From the NCBI RefSeq assembly GCF_001638985.1, contig NW_017265140.1, positions 868,001 to 932,000 on the forward strand: a stretch of DNA of 64,000 bases, written 5' to 3'. Source of the stretch: Phycomyces blakesleeanus NRRL 1555(-) (Eukaryota; Mucoromycota; Mucoromycetes; Mucorales; Phycomycetaceae). Of this stretch, positions 36,391-54,731 are shown in pieces (position 1 is the stretch's first letter; every line of letters starts with the position of its first letter). The notes beneath the pieces are model-generated. The model was not told the DNA's origin and did not search any database. It saw nothing but the letters and a program-made list of their open reading frames with translations. A program made the position numbers and the translations under genes.

Positions 36391-38921
36391 ATTGGATCTT
36401 ATTATAGTTTCTATAGTATTTTCTTCTACATTTTTTTAAGCTTATTTATGTTATTCTATGATATGCGCTTATCTATATTTTTATGTACTTCTTTATTTTC
36501 ATATGTCTCTTCAAAATTACATTTTATTGACTCGCTATCTTTTTTTTTCTCGATCGATGTCATTATTGCGTTTTTCTTTCATTTACGAGAGGTAGTAGAT
36601 AATAGAAGTATTGATTTTATTAATAGATAGTAAGCCATTAGGAAGAATAGCTATAATAAATAAATGATTAATATATCTTTATTTTTCTTTCATTTCTCTT
36701 TTCCTACTCGTAAAAAAAAGTTATTCAAGTCTGATAATACCTTAACTGCTTATTTGCAATGTATATATATAGATTTCTTCTTCTGCCACCAATATATTTG
36801 TAGAAATTGGTAAAATTCGTAAAGACCATCTAAGCTATAGCAAATTACTCAAATCGTATGAGATGTAGTTGTAGCAAGAGCCGTTTTTACTGTATATATC
36901 TTACAGCAATTAAACGATTCTCTTTTTTTTTCTGCTGCGAGTGTAGGAAAAATGCCAAAGGACCGTATCTGGCATGCTTTAGCTTGAGGAAATTAAGGAC
37001 TGCAGAAGTGGTTCAGGTGTCACTGTCGGGCATAAAATACCAGGAGGAGAAGACCTAGTATCTACAGCGGTTTACAAGTACTGGTGTCTCCGTTCAGGTC
37101 GGGGCTGATCAGTGTGATATATGACGATAAAATATCTTGGCTCTGGGCTAGTTATAGGACCCTGTGTTTCGCCAGTGCGTCGTTCCAGAAGACCCATTTG
37201 GAGGGACATAAAATCCAAAAATTTCAGCTTTCCTCTATATCCAGGCCGCATATATTGTGATTTGGGAAGTCATGTTTATAGGGAATGATACGGTGAAGCC
37301 GAAATCGAGTCAGCATCAAATGCCTTGCAAAGATCCATTTATAAAAAAAAAAGCTGCTAAAAACTCAAAGTGTAATTGACCTTGTGGCTGATGAATTATC
37401 AGATGCTTCAAAAGGGACATATATATCATCAGGAACTGAATGGATTAATGGCCTGCAAATTGATATGCTTGTACACACCTGGTTTAGCAGTCCAAAAGTT
37501 ACTTCCTCTTACCCTAATCAAAGTCCAAAATGCCAATGAAGCATTTATGCAACGTCTGTTTAAGTATTCACAAAACGCCTTGAAAATCTACAAAACTTAT
37601 TTTATTACTTGGGGGGAGGGGGGTTGAATCGACCATGTCTTCTCTATTAACTGTATGCAAAAGTTTAAATGAGTTATTGAAAGCCCTTAGATGTCTTTGT
37701 GGTATAAAAACCACAATTGAGTGAAGAACATACTCCACAATCAAACACTGGTTTCTTATTGCAAACGAGCATAACAAGCTAACAATCCCCAGAGCTTTTA
37801 CACACCAGGAACACGTACACTACAAACCTATAAAGTGTAAGCCAGCCATTACATAACAGAGATATGAATGTTAATATATATAAACAATATTATTTGACTT
37901 TAATAAACAACACTATTATGGCATCTGATTTTCAGATATTGAGATGATAGTCCACAAGCAATCCCGAGTAACTTGGTCTTTACTCGTTCCTGTGGATTTA
38001 TGAAAAAAAACTGCTTCATTGTGTCAAAACTGACGCTACCGAGTACCGTGCCTCCAGAGCAATTAACATCTTTTCAAGCTTTGCCCTTGTTTATAATTGA
38101 AGACTCTCCGATATTACATGATCATATGCTAAAAACCAAACCATCCGACAGTTATATCGAATTTCCAGGGTCATCTTTAAAAATCAAGTCCAAAATGGTG
38201 AGAATATTTGAGACATAATAAATATTATTTGCTATAATAATGAAGAAAAAAAAGTTTTTATGTAAAGTTTTGTTCACTGATAAATCATTACTACAATTCT
38301 TTAACAATAAAACCAAGAAATGAACACCAGCTAAATTCCTCATATATATATATATATTAAAAAAAAAAGCAAGCTACGCATTGAATTTGAGTTGACTGGC
38401 AGAATAATTGATTGTTAAGGATGATATGGTGTGCACGGTCAGTACGCTTTGTGAAATGTGGGGTAATGTGGATTTGAACCACAGTAAACATATGGGGATT
38501 TATATAATACATTTTTCCCACACTGCATAAAATATGCAAATTAACTTAATATTTCTTTAATGCCCTAAATAAAATATTGATGTACATATTCAAATAAAAG
38601 AGAATTTATAGAGGGAGAGTGAAGGGGAGAACTTGTTTTTTTTATCTATTTTTTTTTCGATAGATCGATCAAGAGGTTCTACTCAATATCTATAAGTTAA
38701 AAAAGAAATTGTAGTAAAAATAAAATATATATTTATATATATAAAAAGCCTAAATATTTAACGGTCAATATGGTACAAAACTCCCGAGTCACAAAATGCA
38801 ATTGAGATTATATCAGCAAGAATAGGCGCATGAAAAGTGTGATGAAGCTGTGTGTAAATCAACATTAAATTACATTACATTACGTTTCATTTCATTTCAT
38901 CTCAACTCAACTCATCTACTT
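36391..38921. other. intergenic region with coding-like relics
   Basis: Between about 36850 and 38215 base composition rises above the surrounding AT-rich DNA and short protein-like segments appear in different frames, broken by stops: near 36930-37055 (KGPYLACFSLRKL), 37090-37255 (LISVIYDDKISWLWASY), 37370-37535 (LVADELSDASKGTYISSG) and 37973-38215 (PSTVPPEQLTSFQALPLF). No splice model joins them, and I recognise no family. They could be a decayed gene or transposon, or exons I cannot assemble. The ends of the region are plain AT-rich sequence. Confidence 0.4.
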
Positions 38922-40189
38922 ATGAAGGCATTCGTCGTTAACAAATGGCTCAAGGGCCCTGAAGATCTCGTGCTGCAAAATAACGTGCCTGTGCCTGAAC
39001 CAAAGGAGGGTGAGCTGCAGGTGGAAGTAAAGGCAGTTGGTCTTAACTTCTTTGATACATTAATGGTGAGTTGGTTCTGTACTATTAAAAGAAAAGCGTA
39101 AAGAAAGGAAAAGAGTAAAGAAAAAAGAAAAAAGGTTTCTAGTAACTGATTCGGTTAAATAAATAAATAAAAGATTCAAGGCCGTTATCAGATCAAACCC
39201 CCGTTCCCCTTTATTCCTGGAGCCGAGTTTTCTGGAGTTGTAACAAAGTCGCGCGCACATGGGTTCAAGGCCGGTGATCGGGTGTTTGGAAGTGGATATT
39301 CTTTTGCTGAAGTGATTTCTGTTCCAGCCAAGAGTGTGTTGGCAATGCCCGATCACATGTCGTTTGAAGAGGCGGCTGGTATCTACATAACATACCCAAC
39401 TAGCTATAGTGCTTTGGTGCTGCGTGGTCAATTGAAGGCAGGAGAAACATGTCTTGTACATGCAGCTGCTGGAGGTGTCGGTATCGCAGCTGTTCAGATC
39501 GCAAAGGCTTTGGGGGCTACTGTCATTGCCACTGCAGGATCCCCTGAGAAGCTGGAGGTAGCCAAGTCTTACGGCGCAGACGTTGCAATCAACTACCGCG
39601 ATAAAGACTGGGCAGAGCAGGTTAAGAAGGCTACAGGTGGACGTGGTGCCGATGTTGTATTTGATCCAGTTGGACTTGTAGAAGAAAGGTAAGGTGATCG
39701 TAATATTTGTTGTGAGCGTGTGTATGTATGTATGTTTATGGGATTCTCATCCCTTTGTCCTATTTTTTTTTATTAGTACCAAATGCACTGCATTCAGTGG
39801 CCGTATATTGATCATTGGATTCGCCAAGGGTACAATTGAGAAAATTGCCATGAACCGCCTTTTGTTGAAGAATATCTCAGCAGTGTGAGTATTTAAAGTT
39901 GGAAAAGGGAGAAGCGGGGAGAACTTTTTTGTTTGTAAAACGAATTGTGCCCCTAACTTGGTTTGTTAGTGGACTTCATTGGGGAGCGTACGTAAAGCAT
40001 GAGCCAGAGAAGATTCCTCTAGTATGGGCCGCTTTATTCGATCTCTTCAAGACCGGAAAAATTAAGTCTGCACTTTATGATAAGAAATACAGCCTGGGAA
40101 CAATTCCTGAGGGAATGCATGCTATTAATGAGCGTGCTACACACGCTAAAGTAATTGCCGTAGTAACTCAAAATGAGAGCAAATTGTAA
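38922..40189 (+). CDS. NADPH:quinone oxidoreductase, MDR superfamily
   Basis: Model: join(38922..39065, 39174..39688, 39777..39884, 39970..40189), 328 residues, the usual length for zinc-independent medium-chain dehydrogenase/reductases. The N-terminal GroES-like domain contains the family motif NFFDTLMIQGRYQ followed by PPFPFIPGAEFSG. The nucleotide-binding Rossmann fold shows HAAAGGVGIAAVQIAKALGA (glycine motif at about residues 146-151), and GRGADVVFDPVG follows. The structural-zinc cysteines are absent, fitting the quinone oxidoreductase branch, which reduces quinones or related electrophiles with NADPH in the cytosol or mitochondria. The C-terminal YSLGTIPEGMHAINERATHAKVI is the classic end of the fold. 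The exact substrate cannot be told. The first intron uses an AAAAG acceptor chosen to restore the conserved IQGRYQ. Confidence 0.9.
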
Positions 40190-40951
40190 ATAAACAAACC
40201 AAAAAAAGTGTTCCCACAACCGAAATGAAAAATTGTCGCGTGATTGGTTAGACTTGTGTTTTGTCGGGTTGAACTCGCACAAGGAGTTTATTAAAAGTAG
40301 AGTTGAAAAAGAGACCTTTTTTTGAAAAAGCAAAAAGCAAAAAAAGATTAAAAAAAGGCAGAATTAAGCCCACGTTGGCTAGACTATAGGCTGTAATTCA
40401 CTCTCATTGTCTGTGATCTCCGCAAGTACTTAAAACTTTGTGGAGACGCTTTTTTTTTTTAAAAAAAAAAAAGAAAAGAAAATACAGTGGTCCGTGGACT
40501 TTGTCGTTGTAAGGATACATCAAAGAAGATGAATATATATTTCTCAGGAACAAGATAATCTTGATGCTTACCTCACTCAAGTTCTAGGCACAATGCCTAT
40601 TAGAATCCTCTTTGGCGCCATTTGATTGCATTCTACTTAAGATAAGAATAGATTACATTCAAAAGATAACCTCAAACTCGAAAGATTCAAGAACGACAGG
40701 CGGAGCTGACTTCAGGGCAAAGGAGGTGAGAAAGACAAGAAACCTTATTGGTACAAAACCTTCTTGTGATTCTATTGGTGACGACATTCAATGGCTGGGT
40801 CTGCAGTGTGTAGTGGGTAGTGTGTGGGTATAGTGTGTGTATGTAGTGTAAGTGTGTGTGTATAATATGTGTGTGTATAATATGTGTGTATAGTGTGTAT
40901 GTAAAAAAAAGACAGCTCTTTCCGTTTAGACGAGTTCTTGCCACAACCACA
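40190..40951. other. intergenic spacer upstream of the HSF gene
   Basis: No gene is seen. Poly-A/T runs lie at 40450-40480 and a TGTG-rich microsatellite at about 40810-40900, shortly before the HSF start codon. The spacer presumably holds the HSF promoter. Confidence 0.5.
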
Positions 40952-42071
40952 ATGCATCACCATCGCAGATCCTCTTCAAACGCATCTGTCAGTAGTAACT
41001 TTTCGTTATATGACAATTCTTCAATACAAAGACCTTTCAACGTCCAGACATCTCCACAACAACCTTCCCAACACCTATCAGTCCAACCACCTCAGATGCC
41101 AACCCAAAAACCGTCTCACACTAACACTTTTGTTCACAAGCTGTACAAGTAAGCTACCTTCTTTTTCTTTTCTTTTTATTATTCTATACAAGGCTCAATG
41201 ATTTGCTAACACATTGTACTTTTCCTTTTATTTTTTTTTATAAAAAAAAAGCATGGTCATTGATAACCAATACCAACATCTTATTGCGTGGAACTACACT
41301 GGATCTTCATTTATTGTTTGTAATATTATGGAGTTCTCTCGTGATGTTCTTCCCAAGCATTTTAAGCACAATAACTTTTCAAGTTTTGTAAGACAACTCA
41401 ATATGTAAGTGTTCCCCGTGTGATTTATTTCGATTGTTGATTTACTTAATTTTTTTCCCTATTTATTTATTTATTTATTTTTATTTATATGAAAAGGTAT
41501 GGATTTCACAAAGTCAATAAATCTCCCAGAGGTCACCGAACTTTGGCTGAAAACCAGATATGGGAATTTTCCCACCAAAAGTTTCTTCGTGATAGAGCAG
41601 ATCTTCTGGACGATATTAAACGAAAATCTATGGAATCAGCAACGGACAGTGGACGGCGGGACACTGGAGACATGAATGCTCATGTCACAATGATGCAGGT
41701 CAATCAATCCGACATGATGCAACAGATTGGACACCTATACGAAAACTTTAATTCGGTAGTTAAAGAACTTGCAGACACAAAAAGAAAACAGGAACAACAG
41801 AACCAAATGATGAAATCAATGATACAATACATAACCCAACGCAACGGTGGTAAGTGAAAAGAATCATAATAAACTACTATAGATAATTGAAAAAGATCTG
41901 ATAAGTGGGTATAAATGACTGGGTTTAAATTGGTTAATAAATAAAGCAATATCAGCCGTTGTCTATGACAACCTATATAAATATACATTTTAATAAATAA
42001 ATAAATAAAAAATAAAATAACGCTATTGATTGATTGATTGATTAGTTGATCAATTGATCAATTATTAATGG

Positions 42072-42107
<36 letters not shown>

Positions 42108-42600
42108 TATTGCTATTATAGGGCAACTTCCACTTGAGCTTCAAAGCATCAATCAGTATACTACATCTCGGGCAACTGAGGAAAGGCCGCCTTCTATTTT
42201 TGTTACCTCTCACGACCCAACGTCTTCCAACGATGGTTCAAATATGTTACACGACATGTACCTCGTTTCGCGTGCTCCACTTTCAGTTCAAACACAAGGT
42301 CTGCAACAAGCTCCCACTTTATGTTCAGGCAATCGATCACCCCTGACTCTGGGACCATACGGCACTCCACTTCCTCCCAGCCCTAGTCCAAGCACGATGA
42401 TTTCGGATGATGAACTTGACGCCTCTAGCCCTCTCTACTCACCAAACTCCCCTTACACACCCAGCCATTCAAGATCCCATTCATCTTCATCCCATTACAC
42501 CAACAGTCTCAAACCATCCTCGGCACACACTCCTAGCCGCTCCGAAAGTTCATCAAGCAACTTTAGCTTCTCCAACCCTCTCGATCCTCTTTCCCACTAA
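40952..42600 (+). CDS. HSF-type transcription factor
   Basis: Model: join(40952..41148, 41252..41404, 41497..41849, 42122..42600), 393 residues. A disordered His/Ser/Gln/Pro N-terminus precedes an HSF DNA-binding domain at about residues 57-155: [22 protein letters not shown], the recognition-helix region [22 protein letters not shown], and [12 protein letters not shown]. This winged helix binds nGAAn repeats. A heptad-like trimerisation region follows (about 175-230, [20 protein letters not shown]), then a Ser/Pro-rich C-terminus ([17 protein letters not shown]) likely to be phosphorylated or activating. No response-regulator receiver domain is present, so it is not an Skn7-type protein. It could be the heat-shock factor Hsf1 or one of the Sfl1-like paralogues found in fungi. 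Intron positions within the DNA-binding domain split Asn and Met codons. Confidence 0.9.
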
Positions 42601-45600
42601 AAGATAGTTTCCCTTTTTCTTTACTTTACTTTACTAAACTATCTACCTACCTAACTATCTACTTACCTTCCTATCTGTCTATCTGTCTATCTATCTATCC
42701 TTTTCATGTATTCTTACATTTCCATATTCATTCTGTGCAACAGCCACGCCATTTTTTGCATTTAATGCACATTTCCTCTCTTATATATCTATGTATATGT
42801 ATGTATATAAAGAATGGGTTGATATATCTATGCTACACTATCACTAAGCCAAATTATTCTGTAAAGACTCCCGTATTGTTTCCCAAAGTTAATATATCGT
42901 TTATATAATACCAGAGAATGAATGAATTGTTGAATGAAAATAACCATCTTTCTAACCCCTTTCCCTTCTACTTCTCCTACCTCCCTCTTTGCCTTTTAGG
43001 AAAAAGAAGAAGAAAAAAGTATGTAATTCGGATCCCTACAAATATAAATCCAACAAATCATCGTAACCAAACGAGATGTAAACACGTCAAGTAACTAATA
43101 AGATGCGGTAAAACGGCGTTTATTACCAAGTCTAGTGAGAAAACAAAAAGATCCAAAATTAGATCAAAGTAAAATTTATTACTGCATAAATAATAATTAT
43201 GAGATTTATATCAATTTGAAACCAGAAGGAAAAGAAATATATATACATATATACATGTGGTTGTCATGAAGATTTTAATTAATTTACTACGGACTACTAC
43301 AGACAAGTTTAAAGTCAAAGCTCGGCATAGTAATAATATTTGAAGGAGCAAAATTATATAACCAACATTATCATTATATCAAATATTATAATTACCATTA
43401 TGTTATTGAATTTACCGCTGAAATGAAGAGCTGTTTACTAGAAAGGATTATTTTTGATCAAAAATTGCTAATTAAATACAAAACATTAGCTATAGATCTT
43501 AATTGATCAAACAAGCAGCTTTTATACTTATAAGTAATATGATGAGACACATAAAGATCCACTATCTAGACGCTGTCTGACAGTAATTTCCCAAATATTG
43601 ATCAAATTATCCCATTTTTTCATTCTAAAAAACCATTTACTAATGAAAAAATAGATATTTACACCACAAAAAAATTGAGAGTTTTCGTTTTGCACCATTA
43701 AGTAAAGTAGTTAATCAAATTATACCATGATTCTCAGTGCTTTTTTGACAGACAACAGACCAATATTCATGGAGATATCAACATATGTAAAAATACCAAT
43801 ATCGATATTTACACCATTAAACGATGCTATTTAAAGATCCGACAATTAAAGTGTGTGTCCCGAAAAAATCTTATTGTGAATCCTAGGTTCATTAATTATT
43901 TAGCACAGAGTATTATCAAGATAATAGAGCCATTTATCAAACGTAAATCATCATGTTGACCTTTATTTTCTTAAATTATTCTTTAGAAAATCTTACCATG
44001 TTTTACCTAGCTGACAGAAACAACAACCTCATTCCAACATGCTTAGATGCCTATATGATGTTTGATACACACACAACTAGATTCGATTGGTTGTAAATAC
44101 TTACAAGCAACCAGTCTGTATCTTATACAGGCAACCATAATATCTTCCTTTGCCTCTCTCTTTACTTTTAGCCTGCCAAACAGCAAATCGTAACGTCAAA
44201 AACCTCTGATATTCACTCGTACTAATAATAATAACTAGGCAAAAATTGACCTTTCCAAAAACATCTTCAGGAAATGACCCAGCGTTCTTGACCTATTTTT
44301 CTTTTCTTTTCTGTGTGGGCTATGTCAGAAAAAAATTCCATACAACTTTGATACCTACTCGAATAAGTTTAAAGAATCCCTTTCTAAAAAAGCATGGTCG
44401 TAGAGATGCTATTATCTCTCTCTCTCTTTCTCTCTTCATTTTCTTTTATCAATATAAACCAGTAAATCTTACTCATATCAATTGACATTACTGAAAATGA
44501 GTGGCGATATCTTAACAGTAATGATGTTATTCCCAACCATAATGTTACATAAAATTCCATTCACAATATGTATATTGGATTCCAAGTTTGTCAGTAACTT
44601 TTTTTTTCACTTAACTAACTAAAGAAGTCAAGGAATGTTAACATAAAATGTTGAGACAGTTCTATTACGTTACAATAGCTAGGCACCAATTTTTAACCTC
44701 ATTAGGAAAAAAAAAAGGACAATATTATTTCTTTTTATGTTGTCATCTTGTCAATTGATTATACTTTTCTATTTTCATCCCCCTTCCCTTTTTTACAAAC
44801 TTTTTCTTATATCATACCTACACAAAATTGTCATCCTTTATAAATTGCATGTATTATGGCGCCTGTTATTTCATTATTATTTTGAAAGATATTAATGGTT
44901 TTAACAATATGATGAGGTTGAGCTTTAAAGGTTGTGCACTGTAATGTATTCAAGTATAAAGTTTTACACTTTAAGATTTGAAATTACTGTTGTATTACAA
45001 AGTTAAATACCACAATATATATATGTCCGTCTGTCTGTGACTAGGAGGATTGGATAATGATTTACAAACATAGTTTTTCAACTTGTTCAAAACGCATTAT
45101 AACTATTATGCAATTATTGTATGTATATATAAAGCTTTAAAATAAAATTTGTTACCTGGTAACTGATATTGTAATTAACCTTTTTCTTGCTATTTAGAAG
45201 TTTCATTAGATGGTTAAAGCCAATCCAATTATTGGTTTCCAGGCCAATTGATTTATGTTTGATATCATTCAATTACTGTAATTGTGTGTCTAAATGCATT
45301 CTTGGATCAATAATTCTTCAATTAATGCTATTTATGCTACACAAACACGGGTACAAATCTGTCTATTTCTTTTGATTTTCTCCCTTCCTCTCTCTCTTTG
45401 AATAATTATAAATTATATATATATATACAAATGTTATGTACCTTTCAAAAGCATTAAAGGGAATGACGGAGACAAAAAAATAATAATAAAATAAAATATA
45501 TAAAAAAATGACGTCCAGTGACTGTTGCAAACTATTTGACTTTATCGCGTTCCTTCCGTTGCTTCGTTTTTTCTTCTTCTTTTTCTCGTCTCTCTTCCTC

Positions 45601-45883
45601 TCTTCTTTTTTGATTCTTTAAAGTTTCCTGTAAGCATCCAAGACCGCCTTTAATGACGACCCGAAGAGTAAGAACACAGTTCCACTTCTTCCCCTACTCC
45701 TTCTTTTCTCTCTCTTGTCTTCCTCTTCTTAATAAGTTTCTATCTTGCAAAAGCAATCATTAACAGTAACTTTAAAGACAAACCAAAAAGAAAAGAAAAG
45801 AAAGAAAGAAAAAAGAAAAAACAAAGGACTCAATTCAATTTTTTTTGTATAAACTACATTAGTCTTCAACCAGAACACAGCAC
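42601..45883. other. 3.3 kb gene-free intergenic region
   Basis: No gene can be supported. The first 300 bp are pyrimidine-rich with CTAT/CTAC repeats (3' flank of the HSF gene). Positions 43000-45200 are AT-rich without long open frames; a short phrase 'GATATTTACACCA' recurs at about 43663 and 43806. The last 400 bp hold CT-rich tracts and a TGACGTCC motif at 45509 in the presumed ISWI promoter. Confidence 0.5.
45509..45516 (+). promoter_or_regulatory. CRE-like TGACGTCC motif upstream of ISWI
   Basis: TGACGTCC lies 375 bp upstream of the ISWI start codon. Related TGACGT cores lie upstream of Rab5 (54082), between Bet1 and PRPS (56982) and upstream of the tail-anchored gene (62917). A bZIP/CREB-type factor could bind, but the motif is short. 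Confidence 0.3.
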
Positions 45884-51245
<5,362 letters not shown>

Positions 51246-51892
51246 CTATATTATATATATATAATATTGTTTTATTAATTCTTTATTCTGCTTTTTTTTC
51301 TTTATTTTTTTTAATCATTATTTTGTGCTTCCTCTATTCATTCGCTTTCATAAACCAAAAATTCAAACTATAATATAGTTAAAAAAAAGAAATTGCATAT
51401 CGAAATGAAACCAAACCAAAAGAAGCATTTCATAAACACATAAAATAGTAACAGCAGCAAGAACAACAAAAAAAGGAATAGAAATGGGGGGGTAATTCTT
51501 TTTTTTTTAGTATATAAAAAAATTGATAACTTTAGTTGGAGGAAAGTACAGTTTTTTTTTGTGAGTGTGAAATAAAGATTGAACTGGCAGGGTGATAACA
51601 AAGAATAAAATAAAAATAAACTATAAGAAGGGAGATCATTGTTTAGGAAGAAGAAGAAGAAAAGGGGGGGAAGCTAGGGTGAGATAAGGCTAGAGGGAGC
51701 GAAAATAAAATGATGACTTCTGAAGAGAGACAAAGAGGGGGATAGGGAAGATAAGATGAGGAGGAGGTAGAGGAGGAGGGGTTGTTGTATATGTCGCTGT
51801 TTTACGTTCGTTGGTTGGCTTGTCTGGGTTGGTTGAATAACAATACATGTATGCATAATTCAGAATATATATATAAAAAAATATATGCTTAT
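51246..51892. other. spacer between convergent ISWI and Rab5 genes
   Basis: No gene is seen. Poly-T/poly-A runs and TA tracts lie near both ends, as expected for back-to-back 3'UTRs. A purine-rich segment (GAGGAGG, AAGAAGAAG) lies at 51640-51780 and belongs to the Rab5 3' side on the minus strand. Confidence 0.5.
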
Positions 51893-53792
51893 TTAACCTA
51901 AAGATGTATGCAATTAATATAATTAATATCCAAAAACAAAAATATAAATAAAATAAAAATGTATTCCTTTTTTTGCACACACTATAATGCACACAATTCA
52001 AATAGAGTAAATCAAAGAATATGACTTACAGGCACAGCCGTTGGCATTTGCTTGGTGATCCAAATCCACACCTCCGCGCACATTCAATCCTTTATTTCTA
52101 CCACGCGAACTATCTGCCAACTGGTCACGGGGCATCAGTTTAGCTAAAGTAAGTTTTTTTTTAGTAACCATGACAAAAAAAAAATACATGTATATATATA
52201 TAACAAATTTCACCATGACAACAACAATCACCATCATCACTACAGCTACCACTACCATTACCACTGCCATCAAGAATCTTATATATATATGTACACATAA
52301 AAGTAAAATATTTACCTATTTCATCAAATAATTTGGTGACGTTGGTATCTGTCTTGGCAGATGTCTCAAAGAACAACAGTCCACTTTCCTCGGCATACTC
52401 TTTAGCAGTCTAATAAAACAACAAGATTAGATTTACGTATCCACAAAAACTTGTAATATCTTTCTTGTTTTCTCGCTCGCTCGCTTGGTTTATATATATA
52501 GCTATCTATATATTTAAACAAAGTATACAGTACAATATAATATAATAAAATAAATGGAGGATGACTTACTTGTGTGGGGACGGCTCGTCGTGCCTCGAGA
52601 TCAGATTTGTTACCTGCCAATGCAATCACGATATTGGGGTCAGCTTGTCTCTGAAGTTCGTTTACCCAAGCTTTGGCTTTCTCAAGAGAAGATGGTTGTG
52701 TAATATCGTAGACGACGACGGCGCAGTTTGCATTACGATAATACATTGGAGCCAAACTCTAATTTATATATAAAAAGAAATTGTAAAATGTAAATATACA
52801 TATATATAATTTGAATTTTAAATTTAAAAAAATTATAATAATTGAATTTGAATTTAAATTTAAATTTGAATTTAAATGTAAATTTGTATATGCTTGTATG
52901 TTTGTATGTTTGTATGTTTGTATGTATATATTAAATAATGTATGCCTATATTCTTTGATTCTTTTTCTTTGTATGTGTATGTGTATATTTATGTATGATT
53001 GTGTACTATGTGTGTATTTGTGTGTATTTACCTTGTATCTCTCCTGACCAGCTGTATCCCTTTAAATAAGAACCAATTGATGTTAACAACCTTGCTGGAC
53101 ATTCTAATTCTCTTCTACCTTACCAAATCTCAAACTTCACCGTCACATCATCTTCCAGCTGGACAGATCTTGCAAGGAATGCAGCTTATAATAGTAATAG
53201 GAAGTAAAGTACAAAGTACAAAGTACAAGATCCCAAAATACAAAGTACAAAAAGTACAAAGTACAAAAATTGGAGTACAAAGGTAGGAAAATATATAAAG
53301 AAGACAAAGATAAAGAAAATTAAGTAAGGTAGAATGGGATAAAATATGGTTAATTGCTTTTGTTGACTTTCATTGTTATAAGCTAGACGGATATAAACTA
53401 TATTCTAATCTTATAATGTCTTTAAAGAGAAAGAGATTCTACAAGGGAGATTGTATGTGCTTATATTACCTCCAATGGTACTCTCTCTGTATTCATCAAA
53501 ATGGTCCTTTACAAAGCGCATGACCAAACTGTGTGGTTGATTGTGAGTTTCTTTTTTGGTTTTTTTTTTGGGGAAATGATCTCAATGGTCGATTGCTCTA
53601 TGCAAAAGAATCTTGGCTTACCTAGATTTTCCAACGGCCGACTCGCCTGCGGATTATAAGATGATGTTGAGTAACTTTTATTTGGTTGTGTTTTGAGTAG
53701 GATTGGTAATGGAGCTTACCTAATAAGACAAGCTTGAATTGATAAACTTTTCCTTGTGCTTGGTTTTGCTGCTGAGGTTGTCTGGAAGCCAT
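51893..53792 (-). CDS. Rab5 family GTPase (Vps21/Ypt5-like)
   Basis: Nine exons: complement(join(51893..51897, 52030..52143, 52316..52409, 52570..52758, 53032..53059, 53124..53184, 53470..53528, 53622..53646, 53720..53792)), 215 residues. It controls early-endosome fusion and vacuolar sorting. G motifs: P-loop GESAVGKS (25-32), effector loop [13 protein letters not shown] (Rab5-specific), WDTAGQE (73-79), NKSD (132-135), ETSAK (160-164). The tail ends GCAC, a double-cysteine geranylgeranylation motif. That end is only reached by splicing: exon 8 stops at GCC T|GTAAGT, and the sole fitting acceptor found is TTTAG|GTTAA at 51893-51897, so the last coding exon is 5 nt and completes Cys215 and the stop. 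Without this splice the protein would end in an unprenylatable KSYSLIYSI tail. Two micro-exons (25 and 28 nt) encode the P-loop and switch II segments. Confidence 0.92.
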
Positions 53793-54731
53793 TATTGTTA
53801 TTCTTGCTGATGTTGGTGTTGTTGCTTTTTTATGGTTATAAAAGAGTTTGAGATTTTATAAGTGGAAATAAAGATTTTGGAGTTTTTTTTTTTTAGAATA
53901 TATATATAAATATATATAAAAGAAAAGAAAAGAAGGAAGGAAGTAAGTAAGTGAAAGATTAGAAGTCGAGAACTAAGTGAAAAGAGAAAGGGAGAAAGGG
54001 AGAAAGGGAGAAAGAGAGACCAGTGATTGTGAAGCGGGATAGAAAAATGACCAAATGTGAATGAAGCGAGTTCGTCTAATCGACGTCATCAAGTGATAAT
54101 TAATATATATATATATATTATTGTAAAGAAGGTGAGAATGTGTATAGAATAATAGTTTAAGAGACAATTAATTTCAATTAAAGAACAAGAGTCTAAATAT
54201 TAAGCAGTCAAAGAAATTACATTAGTATTTTCTTTTATAGAGAAGGCAATGTCTTTTATTGTACGATTTGCTTTATTAACACTATTGATTTTCATATTCA
54301 AAAGTGCTTGAAAGCATCTACGCACATATATCATATATAAATATATAAATATATTTGACTTGGCAGAACTGAGATCCAAATGATCGGTCCTTATTTTGAC
54401 GCACGTGCATGGACACTGTAGTTCGTTTCCTTCACTCTTATTTGTGGTATAGATATATCGACACTTAATTATTAGTTTTTTTTTGTACAAATAGTCAATG
54501 GTAATAAAACCAGATCTGATTAGAAGGTTTTTTTTTGATTACATCACAAAGTAAAATAAAATGAAAATGAAAAATTGATATCCTCCATATATTCTTCTGT
54601 ATAAAGTTCTTCTTCTTTTTTTTTATCTGCTTTACTTTTACTTTGGTTTGCTTTCCATTGGCTCAACTTGTAAATCCTTCTTCTGACCAATTCAAGTCTC
54701 TCTTTAGTTTGCCATTTTTGGTCATTGTCAT
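53793..54731. other. Rab5 promoter region and CFAP20 3' flank
   Basis: No gene is seen. It contains AT-rich and GA-rich tracts (AAGGAAGTAAG, GGGAGAAA repeats at 53985-54015) and an ATGACGTC core on the minus strand at 54082-54089, 290 bp upstream of the Rab5 start. Open frames at 53973-54490 are short and featureless. Confidence 0.5.

Noticed and set aside
38464..38484. tRNA T-arm-like sequence on the minus strand (GTGGTTCAAATCCAC)
   Set aside because: No A-box, no anticodon arm and no matching acceptor stem are found at the expected distance upstream.
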